Assembly (NCBI GenBank): GCA_965644295.1
Contig: CBFFRP010000109.1
Span: 83,314-147,313, forward strand
Direction of reading: 5' to 3'
DNA: 64,000 nt
Source of the DNA: Paraphysomonas bandaiensis
Lineage: Eukaryota > Chrysophyceae
This document shows, in pieces, positions 32,501 through 42,788 of this stretch; the first letter of the stretch is position 1, and the number at the start of each line of letters is the position of its first letter. The notes below the pieces were generated by a model that was not told where the DNA came from, did no database searches, and saw only the letters and a list, made by a program, of their open reading frames with translations. Both the position numbers and the translations under genes were made by a program.

Positions 32501-33554
32501 GAAAGAAGAGAAGCGAGATGTATTTGAAGACCCCAGCTGGATTCCTACAGTGGCACATGTATTGAATTCTGAAGTATCATCTGAAACGGGGTATTCGCCT
32601 TTTGAGTTAACATTTGGTTCTGAGAGTGAGAGGTATAACAATATGGGAAGGGATGAAGTACCAGAGAAAGCCCATGCTAGACTACATAAACTCAATGATA
32701 ATCTAGCTCTGTTGCAACGCAGTTCGAGAGAATATCAAGATAAGTTGAAGGCCAAACGTTTCAGTAAAGGCATATCTCCTCAGCGACAGAATCAGTATCA
32801 GCCGGGCGACTTTGTTTTATTTGACAAAGGGGCCAAGGTTTACCCTAAAATGTCTCATAGATACCTAGGACCATTTCAGGTTATATCGCAATATAAGAAT
32901 GATATTGACTGCAAACATTTGGTGACCGGAGTTGTAACAAAAGTAGATGTACGGGATGTAAAATTATATCCCGGAGACAGGGAACAAGCCTATAAAATGG
33001 CTATGCGAGATCATGATCAGCATGAGATCGACACTATTTTATATTACACTGGAGACAGAGAACGGCGTTCAACAATGTTGTTTACAGTACGTTTCAAGGA
33101 TGGAGATATCAGAGAGCTACCTTACAGCCAGGATTTATTTGATTCCATAGCCTATGAGGAATTCTGTAGCAGCAAGCCTTATCTACATCATCTTATTTAT
33201 ACCACGGATGGGGCCGCCAAATATATCAGTGAGAAGAGGAAGCAGTCAATAACTACGGTTCAACCGGGTGACGAGGTGTATGTAGATATCAGAGTATTCG
33301 GAGATGACTGGTATGATGCCCTACAACTACCAGATTCGCCCACTGTTACATATGTGATGCAATTTATGCTCACTCACTGGTATCATAAAACCAGCAAGAA
33401 GCTAATTTCTGTCAAGAATCCCATGACCAAAGCCACATACAGATTTGATAACTACCATGTGAAATGTTTTGTACATCGCGACTTCGATCCGACAACTATG
33501 GTACTGATAGATTCCGACTTTGCGCTACGTTTTCCCCAAGTCCATCAACATTAA
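29553..33554 (+). CDS. Gypsy-like element Pol (protease, RT, RNase H, integrase, chromo-like tail)
   Basis: The open frame starts right after the gag TGA; the first ATG (29775) lies just before the protease, so Pol should be made as a Gag-Pol readthrough product. Protease: CDTGAL at 29805-29820. Reverse transcriptase: first catalytic Asp in MDIDLTNAFHQV (about 30778); at the second site IFDNMLILA (30969-30995), i.e. FDN in place of YxDD. RNase H: RTDASELGVGAVL and the tethered ETDHNNLVW. Integrase: HNARQGH...CPNC zinc region, then Asp (GIDAVE), Asp (ISDQGPD), Glu (CERIIGE). After the integrase a GPF module (RYLGPFQV) is followed by a chromo-like segment (HEIDTILYYTGDRE...LFTVRFKDGDIRELPY), and then a long extra C-terminal region of unknown function. 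Confidence 0.9.
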   Translation, partial: LGSRDTEYVHSRQKVEHEESCESEDDKRRTLSQDFDLRRLKQEDNRSSVLYASYPDKKILSSSHTVGRVVLNRKMDIEELVYILCDTGALSANYVSADLIKRIRSRLDDKDIMKTKCRVILADSRTVKPLKEAVKLNLKVEDKRARTHTYTGEFFVLDMKSQDIILGLPALTGKLYPFMDQMLREANQELKDSGGYEVELNQIDEMQNTNDLEQRRLNSVTKGSLVKPWLKSNDDEAPEEAEVELPVNFGDALTFLGKPRQEAVQDYHDLIDKHVSEELRTNTDIVALLKGKAEKVFVPEEWSGIKGIEPLRLKWKESLPERMKPKARPINPKLWEASEKEFHRLCGCFYGKSRSPWASCLVVAPKATPPYIRFCGDYVQINKHMEVGNHTIPNVRHEIQKITNFPLYMDIDLTNAFHQVALHEETSERLSIQTPWGQFAPKFMPEGIAPATGILQEVVRDLFSDFSDWAIVIFDNMLILAEDATDAYKKFEMIIDRCIERNVKLKMPKSWLGFREVNFFGYVCRHKSYEVSPDKKEALANIPMPTSTKTARSLLGKGVFFSGFTPRYSDLVGHLPDMTKKTFNWDKSTWKHDYEEEYRRFIKGLQDACELFYPDYSLEWILRTDASELGVGAVLLQKKILEDGTVQLQPIAFISKKFSTQAQRWATIEQEGYGIYYAVRNLAYYLVGKEFIIETDHNNLVWMEASEVPKIVRWRIYLQSFNFMIRHIPGSQNWLADWLSRAHKLQHLAGIFPDMDIEEYIDETMLGNLDIYLNNFMDPDDKEEELEPLYLSKEECFQAVHNARQGHKGAYATWVKLNKKCPGHRISFEEVTEMINKCPNCAKTRLGMQEALIAIPRSLKPPSARSAIGIDAVEITPHGKEGYTHINVVVNLFTKHVFLEPVKGVTAINLANTVWKYWSQFGHTDVIISDQGPDLKSQLFDQLCSYIGVKHTFSIADRHANGCERIIGEVVRHLRALVFDYSEKEEKRDVFEDPSWIPTVAHVLNSEVSSETGYSPFELTFGSESERYNNMGRDEVPEKAHARLHKLNDNLALLQRSSREYQDKLKAKRFSKGISPQRQNQYQPGDFVLFDKGAKVYPKMSHRYLGPFQVISQYKNDIDCKHLVTGVVTKVDVRDVKLYPGDREQAYKMAMRDHDQHEIDTILYYTGDRERRSTMLFTVRFKDGDIRELPYSQDLFDSIAYEEFCSSKPYLHHLIYTTDGAAKYISEKRKQSITTVQPGDEVYVDIRVFGDDWYDALQLPDSPTVTYVMQFMLTHWYHKTSKKLISVKNPMTKATYRFDNYHVKCFVHRDFDPTTMVLIDSDFALRFPQVHQH

Positions 33555-34757
33555 TTTTGACTTAGTTTTATACTGAGTTATATATTATTATCGAAAAAAA
33601 AAAAAAAAAAAAAAGAGAGGGAAAAAGGTAGTGTAACCCTGGGGGTTTATATAGTAGCAAGTGTAGTAGTGAAATAGGGTATTCAACGACAAGAAGAGAG
33701 TCAACAACAGAAGAAGGACAGCAAACAGTACAAGATAATTATTTACGAAGGAAGTGCAAACATCTAGCCACGAGTCACGGAATTACAACAAGCCATTCAC
33801 ACTGAAGTGCATACTTGCGGCTACTCTAGGCAGTTATTAATATCACAACACTCAAAACACGTTACCCAGTATCTCTACTACTTGCAATACATGTGAAGCC
33901 AGCCGACTGCACCTGTTGTTTTACGACGTAGAAGCAATAAGGGCAATGGAGAGAGACTTAGGTAGCATCAACGTGATGTACACACAATTCTCTCTGCATC
34001 ATCCTCAGAACAGCATAAGAAGGGATCTTCAGATGTTGCTAGTACATCCTGAACATAAATGTCTCAAGTTAAGTGCAGAACTATGGATGTACACAGCCCA
34101 ATACCTCTGTGAGCTGCATTTTCATGATGGTGCTCTGGATGTGGAGATGAGCAGGAGTTAGGACCATTCAAGAGCATACTATAGACGCTATGCATGGTGA
34201 TGCTGCTAAGCAGGCATAGTGGGTGGCTATTATGGCAAGCGTGTGGCTTAAAGAGGAATATATGGAGAGAGTAAAGATGCAATAAGTTTTATATGAGTTT
34301 AGGGAGTATGATAAGAGCAGTAGACTATCAGCGAATACGGTATCACGTTACTCATTTTAGTTAGCTGTTTTTCAGTTTTATCACTATGGTTTTATTTCAG
34401 TTTTATGCGCAGTTATTCAGTTTCATACGCTGTTATTCAGTTTTGTTTTATTGTCATAATACGTGTGGTATACACGGTGTATGCAAGAATGCATGCGGTG
34501 TGGTGTGTGTGATATAAAATGAACTTGGTTCATTCTGTAGATGCGTACCATTCTATATGTTATTCCTTGCATGTCATTGTTTTAAGTTACTTGACACTGT
34601 CTTAACAGCGATCTTTATTCTTAGAGGGAATACTGCGCGGCGTTATCTAGCGGATATCGTTGACCGTGTTGGGTGATTTAACAGTAATAATAAGTGTTTA
34701 CTCACACCTTATTGTACATTTTGTTGGGAGCAAACCCGCAAGTCTGGTTTGTGCATA
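33555..34757. other. Downstream flank of the gypsy-like element
   Basis: Begins with the polypurine tract (A-run plus GAGAGAGGGAAAAAGG). The following approximately 0.7 kb may be a 3' LTR starting TGTAACCC, but no partner copy exists upstream. Near 34370-34445 CAGTTTTAT/ATTCAGTTT repeats in a short degenerate tandem array. No host exon seen. Confidence 0.45.
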
Positions 34758-35243
34758 CAACAAAGTCGGACTCGCACCTTTTCGTGGTGTTCTGGGGGAT
34801 AAGTACCAGAGAGATTCTCATATATATATATAAACATATAGTCAGCAGATATTCTTCTGCCCACTCATAGCCGAATGCTTGTGTGGTACAAGGGACACCA
34901 ATAAGTGTTACATGTGTAGACGTCTTTGGTCCCTGACGAATAAACAGGCATCCGGGAATGTGCCCACCTCAAGGGCATCCGGGACAGGGCCCACCTGAAG
35001 GGTAACCGGGGTATTGGGCTGCCTGCTGAAATCAAGCATCCGGTATGTTCACCTTAAGAACTCAGAGCGGAAGTGGTCGCACCTTGGTGCTTGCGGCGAC
35101 GCACAAGCAGCTTCAGTAGGATTACAGAAGTGTATACAGATTAGTCACAGGTAGAGGTCTAACTAGTTTGTCTAGCATTCATCTAGCTACTATAAGTTGG
35201 TGCAGGTTTTTAACGCCTATTGCTAATAATAAGACTTTCAATA
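34758..35243 (+). repeat. SINE-like dispersed repeat, young copy A
   Basis: Nearly full-length. It starts CAACAAAGTCGGACTCGC and ends AAGACTTTCAATA. It is very similar to copy C (52.1 kb, reverse orientation) and copy B (42.8 kb). It is followed by TGGTAGCTACAC, which also follows copy G at 35849. Confidence 0.85.
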
Positions 35244-35580
35244 TGGTAGCTACACCGCCCACCACACATAGGAACCCCTCCACTCATACACTTAGGACCA
35301 CAGCACCGGACCGCATGACATCATCAGCAGGCCCTAGACAGCGACGCCGTCTCTGGCAACTACACCTATGCGCGACGCTCAAACGGTGCACGGTGACAAA
35401 GCCACAAACCACCACACCACCCACCTCACAACACGCACATCTAGTGCTCGGTAGACCTTAATGCATAACCCTGTGCATCAGAGCCTGGTGGAACCTTATC
35501 CCAAGGGGAGACCTCCGGACAACACGCGCCAGTGAGTCCTAAGATTCACGAGCAGGGCGAAAATCACAAACAACATCAAG
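35244..35580. other. GC-rich insert between two repeat copies, small ORF
   Basis: Clearly richer in GC than its surroundings. A short frame opens at the ATG spanning 35243-35245 (MVATPPTTHRN) and ends at TAA 35459-35461; it is Pro/Thr/Arg-rich with no recognised domain. It may be the internal part of a non-autonomous retroelement or unrelated inserted DNA. Low confidence that it is translated. Confidence 0.35.
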
Positions 35581-35848
35581 AACGGAAGTGGTCGCACCTT
35601 GGTGCTTGCGGCGACGCACAAGCAGCTTCTGTAGCGCTAAATAGTAGGATAATAGAATTTGTGCTGATTAGTTATGGGTAGAGGTCTAACTAGTATGTCT
35701 AGCATTCAACTAGCCACTATATTGGCACGAGTTTTTAACGCCTATTGCTAAATAAAAAGACTTTCAATATTAGTTTGTCTAGCATTCATCTAGCTACTAA
35801 GTTGGCGCAGGTTTTTAACGCCTATTGCTAATAATAAGACTTTCAATA
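35581..35848 (+). repeat. SINE-like repeat, 5'-truncated copy G with duplicated tail
   Basis: Matches copy A from ACGGAAGTGGTCGC on. The last approximately 79 bp (TAGTTTGTCTAGCATTC to CTTTCAATA) occur twice in tandem (ending 35769 and 35848). TGGTAGCTACAC follows, as after copy A. Confidence 0.85.
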
Positions 35849-36417
35849 TGGTAGCTACACAGATGAGCATATAGTCCAGAACTTAAAAATACATTACGGA
35901 ATAAAGACGGCAGAATTGCAATCTTGTTTACAGAGTACACGAATACACATCATATTAAATAATGATTTTTTAAAATTCCTTTACGATTTACGTGTTTAGT
36001 TTGTGTCATACGTTATAAGCTAGATACTGTAGAAAACTTGTAATCGTGAATTTCCCTAACTACTCGACGTGATAGGTAGATAGATCAAGTTAAAATTCGA
36101 TCAATGAATTCAATTAATTCAGTATCTGTCATCCACTGTTTCCGCAACACTACAAAGAAATATTGAATTGTGAATACATTACTTATTGCACATTTGGGTT
36201 GGTTTAATGATAATAAATAGCTCTCATATAGCTAATAAAAACATAAGGACTATAATAACAGAACAGAAACATACATAAAATAAATGTGCTATCATTTACA
36301 GTGATAAATGTAACAAATAATCACATATACACACAAACAATCATTACAGTTATTGGGTACTCTCTTGGGCTCCTGATACAGGGGAATTAAATATAGAAAC
36401 ATAGTGCCCACAACAGT
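35849..36417. other. Intergenic, no feature seen
   Basis: AT-rich. Begins with TGGTAGCTACAC, the same 12 bases as after copy A. Probably includes the 3' flank of the EF-hand gene. Confidence 0.45.
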
Positions 36418-38235
36418 CTAGAATGTTCCTCGTCGTTGTGCAGGTGCCCGAGAACTGTACGCTGAGATATTGCCCGATGAGCGACGCCTAGTAACTTTAT
36501 TGGATGGAGCTTGTGCTTTAACTTCTCGAGAAGCGCGGGCCTACCGGTCGCATTGAATATTGTTAGTAAAATAGCACACACAGATGGGTGGTGAAGTACT
36601 TGTAAAATTTTCAGGTACAATTTACAAAGGTTTACTGACCTTGATTTCAATTGATTTCTCTTTTTTATTCACTGCTGTCACCTCGTCACTGACGTCATTG
36701 TCTTCTGCATTCTCAGTCAGCATGTCCATACTAAATTCTCTACCTTTATATAGTCCCAACGATCCGTAGCCTTTGGAGAAACGACGAGTCTGTGGGTTGC
36801 TCCAAGAATCCTCCTTGTTGTGTTTGGTATCATCAGAAGGAAAAGTGCTACGTTGATGGAAGCCGCCATCTTTACCTGCGTATACAATACTTACTCATAA
36901 TACAAAATACGTGTGGATTTGTCATATTTGAGAATCTGAAGCACTGTGTTAAACCCGAATAGCGAGACGAACCTATAAGAGATGACATCAAGGGAGGGGA
37001 TTTAGGATCTGCTGAAGGACCAGGGAGAACGTCCATTGAATACCTTCTGGCCTTTCCTTTATTTGGTTTTGCCTTTGTCTTCAACAAGCCGTCAAGACTT
37101 TCTCCAGTTGTCAAGTCAGCAATAGCTTTATCTTCACTCTCGATTTCATTGGTATTACTCTCATGTGATATCACTTTTTCACCATCTCCATTAGGGCCAG
37201 TACCAGCACCCTTTGGAGAATCCTTTGCATGGGAACTACGTTCTATATCGTCAGCGTGGTCAAAGGAGCCTCTCGCACTCGAATCACTCCCAAAACTACT
37301 CCGAGAGTGTCGTAGCGAGCGTCGTCGTCGATGAGTATGTATCAACTCATCCAGGCTTTTATTCTGTTCAATACCTGCACCATCTACGGACCCGGTATTT
37401 TCTCGGCTGTCGACCATGTACTTCACCAATCTAGAGAGTTCATTGGCTGATACATACTTCCCCTTCGTCAGAACTACCCTGTGCTCCGTTCGTTCATGCC
37501 AGAATCTAGCCCCCAAGCATTTCTTCATAATTTTTTTTTGATACTCAAAACAAGGTTGAATAACCGCTGGGTTCTTGACAGCAAATTCTCTCCAGAATAA
37601 CCTGGCAACCCCCTCTTTTCCCAATTCTTGGATCTTAGCATTTAGTCTGGCAAGCATTGTCATAACACGAAGTAACAATATATACACCCTCTACAGCTCA
37701 TATGCTCCTCAAACGCACTTATAAACTGGCCCACACAGTCAATACATACTTACTTCTGTCCCTTTCGGCTCTTCGCATAATATTTCCCGTATATATCCTT
37801 CAACAGAGCATCAGCTTCATCCTTATCCAACATTTCATTCCCATCAAAATCATACAAATCAAAAGCAAAGAGTGCTACACATACACACACAATTAGCAGA
37901 TTAAACGAGTATATATCCACGCTCTCACCCATATTGCTTCCAAGTGTACAATAGTTCCATATAATCAGTACGAATTGACGGAATGTTACATGCCCGAGCC
38001 TCTTCTTATCCAGTACACTGAATGCACGTCTCATAAATTCACATTTATGGAAACCAAAAAACCGTAAAAAATTCTCAATAGTGATGGTTTTCTCCATATC
38101 AGGAGACATTTTCCCATATATTCGATATAAAAACCCTATAGATATATCTGTCATTGAAAGACACTCAAACTGTGACTTCCACTTCGAAAGTGAGGGGTAT
38201 ATTTGATATATGGATATCGACTGCTTCGCTCCCAT
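36418..38235 (-). CDS. EF-hand protein, probably N-myristoylated, with long Ser-rich tail
   Basis: Five exons: 38235-37929, 37874-37754, 37646-36973, 36875-36640, 36540-36418. They sum to 1,461 nt, i.e. 486 residues, in phase throughout. The N-terminus MGAKQS fits the N-myristoylation rule (Gly2, Ser6). A degenerate EF-hand (RRAFSVLDKKRLGHVTFRQF) is followed by a canonical calcium loop, DFDGNEMLDKDE, split off by intron 1. Next come LNAKIQELGKEGVARLFWREF and KNPAVIQPCFEYQKKIMKKCLGARFW, a pattern I associate with a protist calcineurin-like EF-hand family. The C-terminal 250 residues are Arg/Ser/Asp-rich and likely disordered. A membrane-linked calcium sensor is the natural inference. The last intron contains TACTAAC, a consensus-like branch site. 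The gene is divergent to ARPC1. Confidence 0.85.
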
Positions 38236-38823
38236 ACTTGAATTATATCAATATCACTGATAGTCCTCCATAGAGTATCTTTGGCATATATATTATAATA
38301 GGAAGCTATGTGACCCACAGCTCTACATACAGTGAGAGTCGTATATTCCAAGTCATCTTGAAAAGAACAACAGTTAAGATTTCCCTTTCTTGATATTTAT
38401 GATAGTGTATAATAATGCCATTTTAGGCCCCATATATGTGAATATCCCTATTTTATAGCATTCGACACATGTTTTCTGCAATATATGGTTTTATTTAGCT
38501 GAATAAGTCCAACTTTTTGCACTCTCTTTGTATACGTACACCGGAATACCGTGTGGTATCCACGTATGGCTTGTATACAGGGTTGTATAATATGTATACC
38601 GCGACACATAGTATCCTATAACACTGCTGTATAATCGAAGGTTCATACAAGTAAATATGATATGTATGTATCGTACAACCATCATACACACACAGCATAC
38701 TCCTACACACAATATACACTTGCTTGTTATTGCAGCAAATAACAATACGCACCATATCACCAGCACAGTGCAGTTTATCCTACACACTTTACATACCACC
38801 TGACGAAGTGTGTTTAACCTATC
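38236..38823. promoter_or_regulatory. Divergent intergenic region, EF-hand gene / ARPC1
   Basis: 588 bp between start codons, rich in TATAC/GTATA steps near 38530-38680. Holds both promoters; no motif can be named. Confidence 0.4.
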
Positions 38824-40241
38824 ATGGCCACAAAACACCAATTAACAGATCCTACCCAGGGCATCACGTGCCATGCCTGGAACGCTGATCGATCCAGTAA
38901 GTGAAGATATCTTATACATAAATTATACCACTAATATTCCTGTTAAGTGATCGCAATGTGCCCAAATAATAATGAGATCCATATCTATGGAGGGTGTAAC
39001 ACAGCAACATGGGAAAAACTCCATGTTCTCCCTGAGGTAGGTGCTTTTGTTTAAGGGGAGTTGGAATAACCCTTATCTACAGCACGATTTAGTTGTCAGT
39101 GGGCTGGATTGGAGTGCCGTTCATAACAAAATAGTCTCTTGCTCTCATGATCGGAATGCCTTTGTCTGGACATTTGATCGCGAAAATAATAAATGGGTTC
39201 CCGCACTTGTTATTTTGCGCATTGACAGGTGTGTCTCCTTTTACGTTTTTGTGCGAAGTGTTCGTCTAATTTTCAAATCGAAACGTAGGGCGGCGTTGGA
39301 TGTGAAGTGGTCTCTGGATGGACTTCGCTTTGCCGTAACATCTGGAGCAAAATGTGTGCCGGTCTGTACTTACGAGGCCTCCAACGATTGGTGGGTGAGC
39401 AAGATGGTGAAGAAGAAGTTCAAATCAACTGTGCTGTGCTGCGCATTCCACCCACATAATGGACAACTTCTTGCAACAGGATCATCTGATTTTAAGTGCC
39501 GTGTTTATTCTACTTTTGACTCTGCAGTGGATAGCGCTCCTAGTGCGGGTGTATTTGAGACAGCTGTGGAGTTCGGGGAGGCTTATATTGAGCTTACGTC
39601 TAGTGGATGGGTGACGGCTGTCGCGTGGTCGCCGTCCGGAAATACCCTTTGCTACTCTGGTATATATCGTGTTGTCCGTGTGCAGTATAATACGCATTGT
39701 CCCTGATAATATATCTGTAGGACATGACTCTTCTATCCACATGGTCACTTTTTCAGGAGGTGGAGCTAGCGCTCACCAGACCATCCGGTTCCGTGATCTG
39801 CCGCTCACGTCGCTACTGTTTGTCTCGGAGAAAGCGGTCATTGGAGGTGGACATGATTTCAATCCCATGGTCTTCACTACATCTGGTAAGAACTGTTTTT
39901 TTTGTGGCATTACTGTTACAACTTCAGAATATTGTACTGACGTGATTGCAGGTGACCCTAGTGGGTGGTCTTTCCTAGACAAGCTGGACAAGAAAAAGGA
40001 AAAGGCCAAGGAAGCTGCCACTGGTGGCGTGGCAGCAGCTCGCGCTCTGTTCCAAAACAAAGCCAGCCGTGGTCAGGACTCGAGTAGTGATGGTGACAAA
40101 CTCTGGACTGCTCATGAGGGAACCATTTCTGATATGGCTCTCGTCTCCCCATCTGTCGTGTCAACTGCTGCGTTGGACGGACGGGTCGTGCTGTGGAACC
40201 TGCCTCAGCTGCATATTGCGATGGCCTCAATGGGTCTGTGA
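38824..40241 (+). CDS. ARPC1: Arp2/3 complex subunit 1 (p41-Arc, WD-repeat)
   Basis: ARPC1 is the beta-propeller subunit of the actin-nucleating Arp2/3 complex. Exons: 38824-38896, 38948-39036, 39083-39228, 39289-39659, 39721-39885, 39952-40241; total 1,134 nt, 377 residues, the usual length of the family. Signatures: ITCHAWNADRS and MCPNNNEIHIY near the N-terminus; DWSAVHNKIVSCSHDRNAFVW; CVPVCTYEASNDWWVSKMVKK; STVLCCAFHPHNGQLLATGS; and the C-terminal KLWTAHEGTISDMAL repeat. The blade-6 insert region includes a Lys/Ala-rich stretch before it. The start ATG is the first in frame and gives the expected N-terminus. It implies a branched-actin machinery (phagocytosis, pseudopods) in this organism. 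It is convergent with the DUF2470-like gene. Confidence 0.95.
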
Positions 40242-40914
40242 TCGTGATACCAGTCATGTAAACCTAGTAGCTCTGATGAGTATTTATAGCATTGTGTGTT
40301 TGCATAATCTGGTGTTGAGGAGTCACAGCAGTTACTAGTTGCTGAGATAATGCAAGTTCGTAAAAAGAAATCATAAATTTGTAACGACGTGTGAACGAGT
40401 AGCAGATGTTGCTCTTTTTCTTATATATGGTGCTCATATGCAATTATTTATGGATACTATTAGTATACAGTATACACCGACGCATGACCTTATGTCTTGT
40501 CCGATCTCATCGAGACCCACTATAGACTGTATAGTCTCGTAAAATCAATTCTTCTATTTGAAGCATAGATTCTGTACTAATACAAAGATGTCACACAAAT
40601 TAAACTTTATTATTTACTAAATTAAATTATCAGACAACTGTTTATTGTTTATTATTTATTGCAACCATAGACGTGCTACCGCTATGTACATACGGTTTTA
40701 CAAAAGAGATTTAACCCTGAAGCTTAAATTAACAACTTATAAGTGCTTATATTACGAAGAGCTCTATAGGCACAGAGATATATAACTGATAAATGCACAA
40801 ATCAAACAGTGTATGCACAATTAAACTATGCATGTGAATTCGACGAATATGTCCGCCCAAACTACAAGTGGTTCATTTGAATCAATCCAGAAATTCTTAG
40901 CATACGTACGTACC
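40242..40914. other. Convergent intergenic region
   Basis: AT-rich 3' flanks of two converging genes, with TTTATTATTTATT repeats near 40610-40665. No coding exon or mobile element recognised. Confidence 0.5.
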
Positions 40915-41640
40915 CTACTTTGACTTCTTCGATTCCTCTCTATTATTCTCCTTAGACCAAAATGCTTTCAAAAACATCGCATGTTTAGTCGATGGAAATC
41001 CCAAGATAAAACTCATGGAGGCATACGAGACCCTACCGGCAAAGGGTAAGTTCAAAGGAGCGAGAGAGAACCATATATAGAGTGCCTCCAGTGCATGACT
41101 ACCAGCCACCAGGGCCAGTCCAATGTACGCATAATAAGGAGAGGGAAATATGTACGACGACACAGTTCTGATCATGTTAAAGTAAACACTCCCTTGTTTT
41201 TCGGCTGAGACAAGTCCAGTTATACATATCAGCCAGAGAAAAAGACTGATATACCCAGCAGGCCCAGGTGGCCACACGGCTAGAGATGCATAAGTACGAA
41301 GCGATTTCAATGTTTTATCGACATCATTAGGGTCGGATATGGGTTCCATGAATTCATGGCTCTTGCGTACTACGCTCTTCTCTCCAGTCCTCCAATGCGC
41401 CGTCTCGATCTCCATCTCGATCTGTGTTTTATCTATCGCCAATGCCCTGGCACTGACAGCCTCAGGGCAACCAATGACAGCCCATGAGAGCATTAGCATA
41501 AATACTACAAATATTGGCTATAAGAAACACTAACATATACATATATATGCACCTTTATCTTCGTTTAAAGACTTGACGATAGCCTCACTGTCTGGAAGGG
41601 ATGGGTCTGGTGTAGCTTCCAATTCATTGGGTTCTGACAT
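40915..41640 (-). CDS. DUF2470-like membrane protein with TMEM254/DUF4499-like C-terminus
   Basis: Two exons, 41640-41553 and 41504-40915, with a 49-nt intron; 225 residues. The N-terminal half resembles the DUF2470 domain: EAIVKSLNEDK, then ARALAIDKTQIEMEIE, and SDPNDVDKTLKSLRTYA. The C-terminal half has three hydrophobic segments (AGYISLFLWLICITGLV; PYYAYIGLALVAGSHALEALY; RVSYASMSFILGF), with a GSHALEALY motif like that of TMEM254/DUF4499 proteins, and ends in a Lys-rich tail. Fungal and other proteins with this pairing are known, function undefined. An ER or other internal membrane location is a guess. Family assignment is from memory. Confidence 0.65.
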
Positions 41641-42788
41641 GTTTACAGGTGTATGAGTTCACTTGAATTGTGGAGTAATAAGAGACATGTTGGTGTAGTT
41701 GATGTAGAGCAGAATGGTGTTGTGTTGTACTGTTGTACTACGTTCTCTCTGTATGAATCTATAGGAAGGACAGAGTAGATAAAGTGTAGTGATAAAAATC
41801 CATAGTTTTATACTGGAAAATCGATTTATGCAGACATTCCTTTAAAAATAGGTGATTTCAACTTTCATCATAAAATCAGGCACTTTTCATTTGTGCAATC
41901 TGCTGTCCGTAGATCACACCACGCATAGATATCCATGGATATCTATATGCAGAGTAGCAGTAGCCAGAGGATGTCTCGATAGGAGATCTCGATATTATAT
42001 GCTTGAAGTTACGTTGAAAGGAATGCATAACAGATATGTCCTGTTTGAAAGCATACTGATATCCGTCTGATATCGGTCCTCGTTGACCTATGAGAGGGAC
42101 TATTATGGGGAGTGTGTATTGTGGGATCTTATCGTGTTCGTACCATAAGATGAACGAGTTCGTCTATATTAGCTTATTAAATATTAATCATGCACTTGTG
42201 TTTCATAGAAATCAAGTTGATATACTGCATTTAACTTGACATTTAACTGAAAAAGTGCTATGGACTGAGGCAGAAAGTCGTCGAAAAGTATACTGTTGAA
42301 TAGTAATATGATATATATATAGTATATGTAGTGTGTAATGTGCGCATGTGTGCAGTATTGGTCAAGGTAAAACTGGATAACTATTCCGACTTACATTGTA
42401 TATACGATTTTAATGGTATCGTCCTAGTATGAAAAGTGATTGTGATGCTGCCTTTCTTTTCTTACTGTAGATTTACACTGTTTATAATGTACTAACTCTC
42501 AATAATATTTTCTAATCTTCTTGCATATGGAATAATGGGTGTAAACTATTGTACGTCAACGTGGGAACTCATGAGTGCATCAATCTCTATATATATCTTG
42601 TATTCGCTAAATGTTATAATAGTCAACACGTTTTAGTCTTTCAAAACCCATAGAGTTTTTCAACTCTTCATTGCATTGTGAGCTCAAAAGTAAGCTATTA
42701 ATATTAAATGGTAAAATATATATCTTTACAAATAATGTATTGTCATATCTATTTATGTATATCGTATGAGCTTATGATAGTATGGGCC
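41641..42788. other. Intergenic, no feature seen
   Basis: AT-rich, likely promoter region of the DUF2470-like gene at the left end. A short inverted pair GATATCCATGG/ATGGATATC lies near 41928-41945. No exon recognised. Confidence 0.45.

Larger units (their letters stand above)
27903..33554 (+). mobile_element. Ty3/gypsy-like retroelement (coding region; LTRs not found)
   Basis: Two frames, gag (27903-29552) and pol (29553-33554), lie in the same phase and are separated by a single TGA. The order protease, reverse transcriptase, RNase H, integrase is that of Ty3/gypsy (Metaviridae). Downstream there is an A-run followed by GAGAGAGGGAAAAAGG (about 33593-33630), a good polypurine tract, after which TGTAACCC could start a 3' LTR. 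No matching 5' LTR is recognisable upstream, so the element is either LTR-less, truncated, or has LTRs too diverged to see by eye. Both frames are long and otherwise uninterrupted, arguing against an old relic. Confidence 0.85.

Noticed and set aside
34722-34757. TGTTGGGAG before repeat copy A as the start of an LTR like that of copia element 2
   Set aside because: The sequence after TGTTGGGAG does not match that LTR, and the complete copy C lacks this stretch, so it is outside the repeat.
38491-38841. Two overlapping minus-strand ORFs (116 and 86 codons), Cys/Tyr/Val-rich
   Set aside because: They sit in the divergent promoter spacer before ARPC1, overlap its start codon region, and reflect TATAC/ACACAC-rich sequence.
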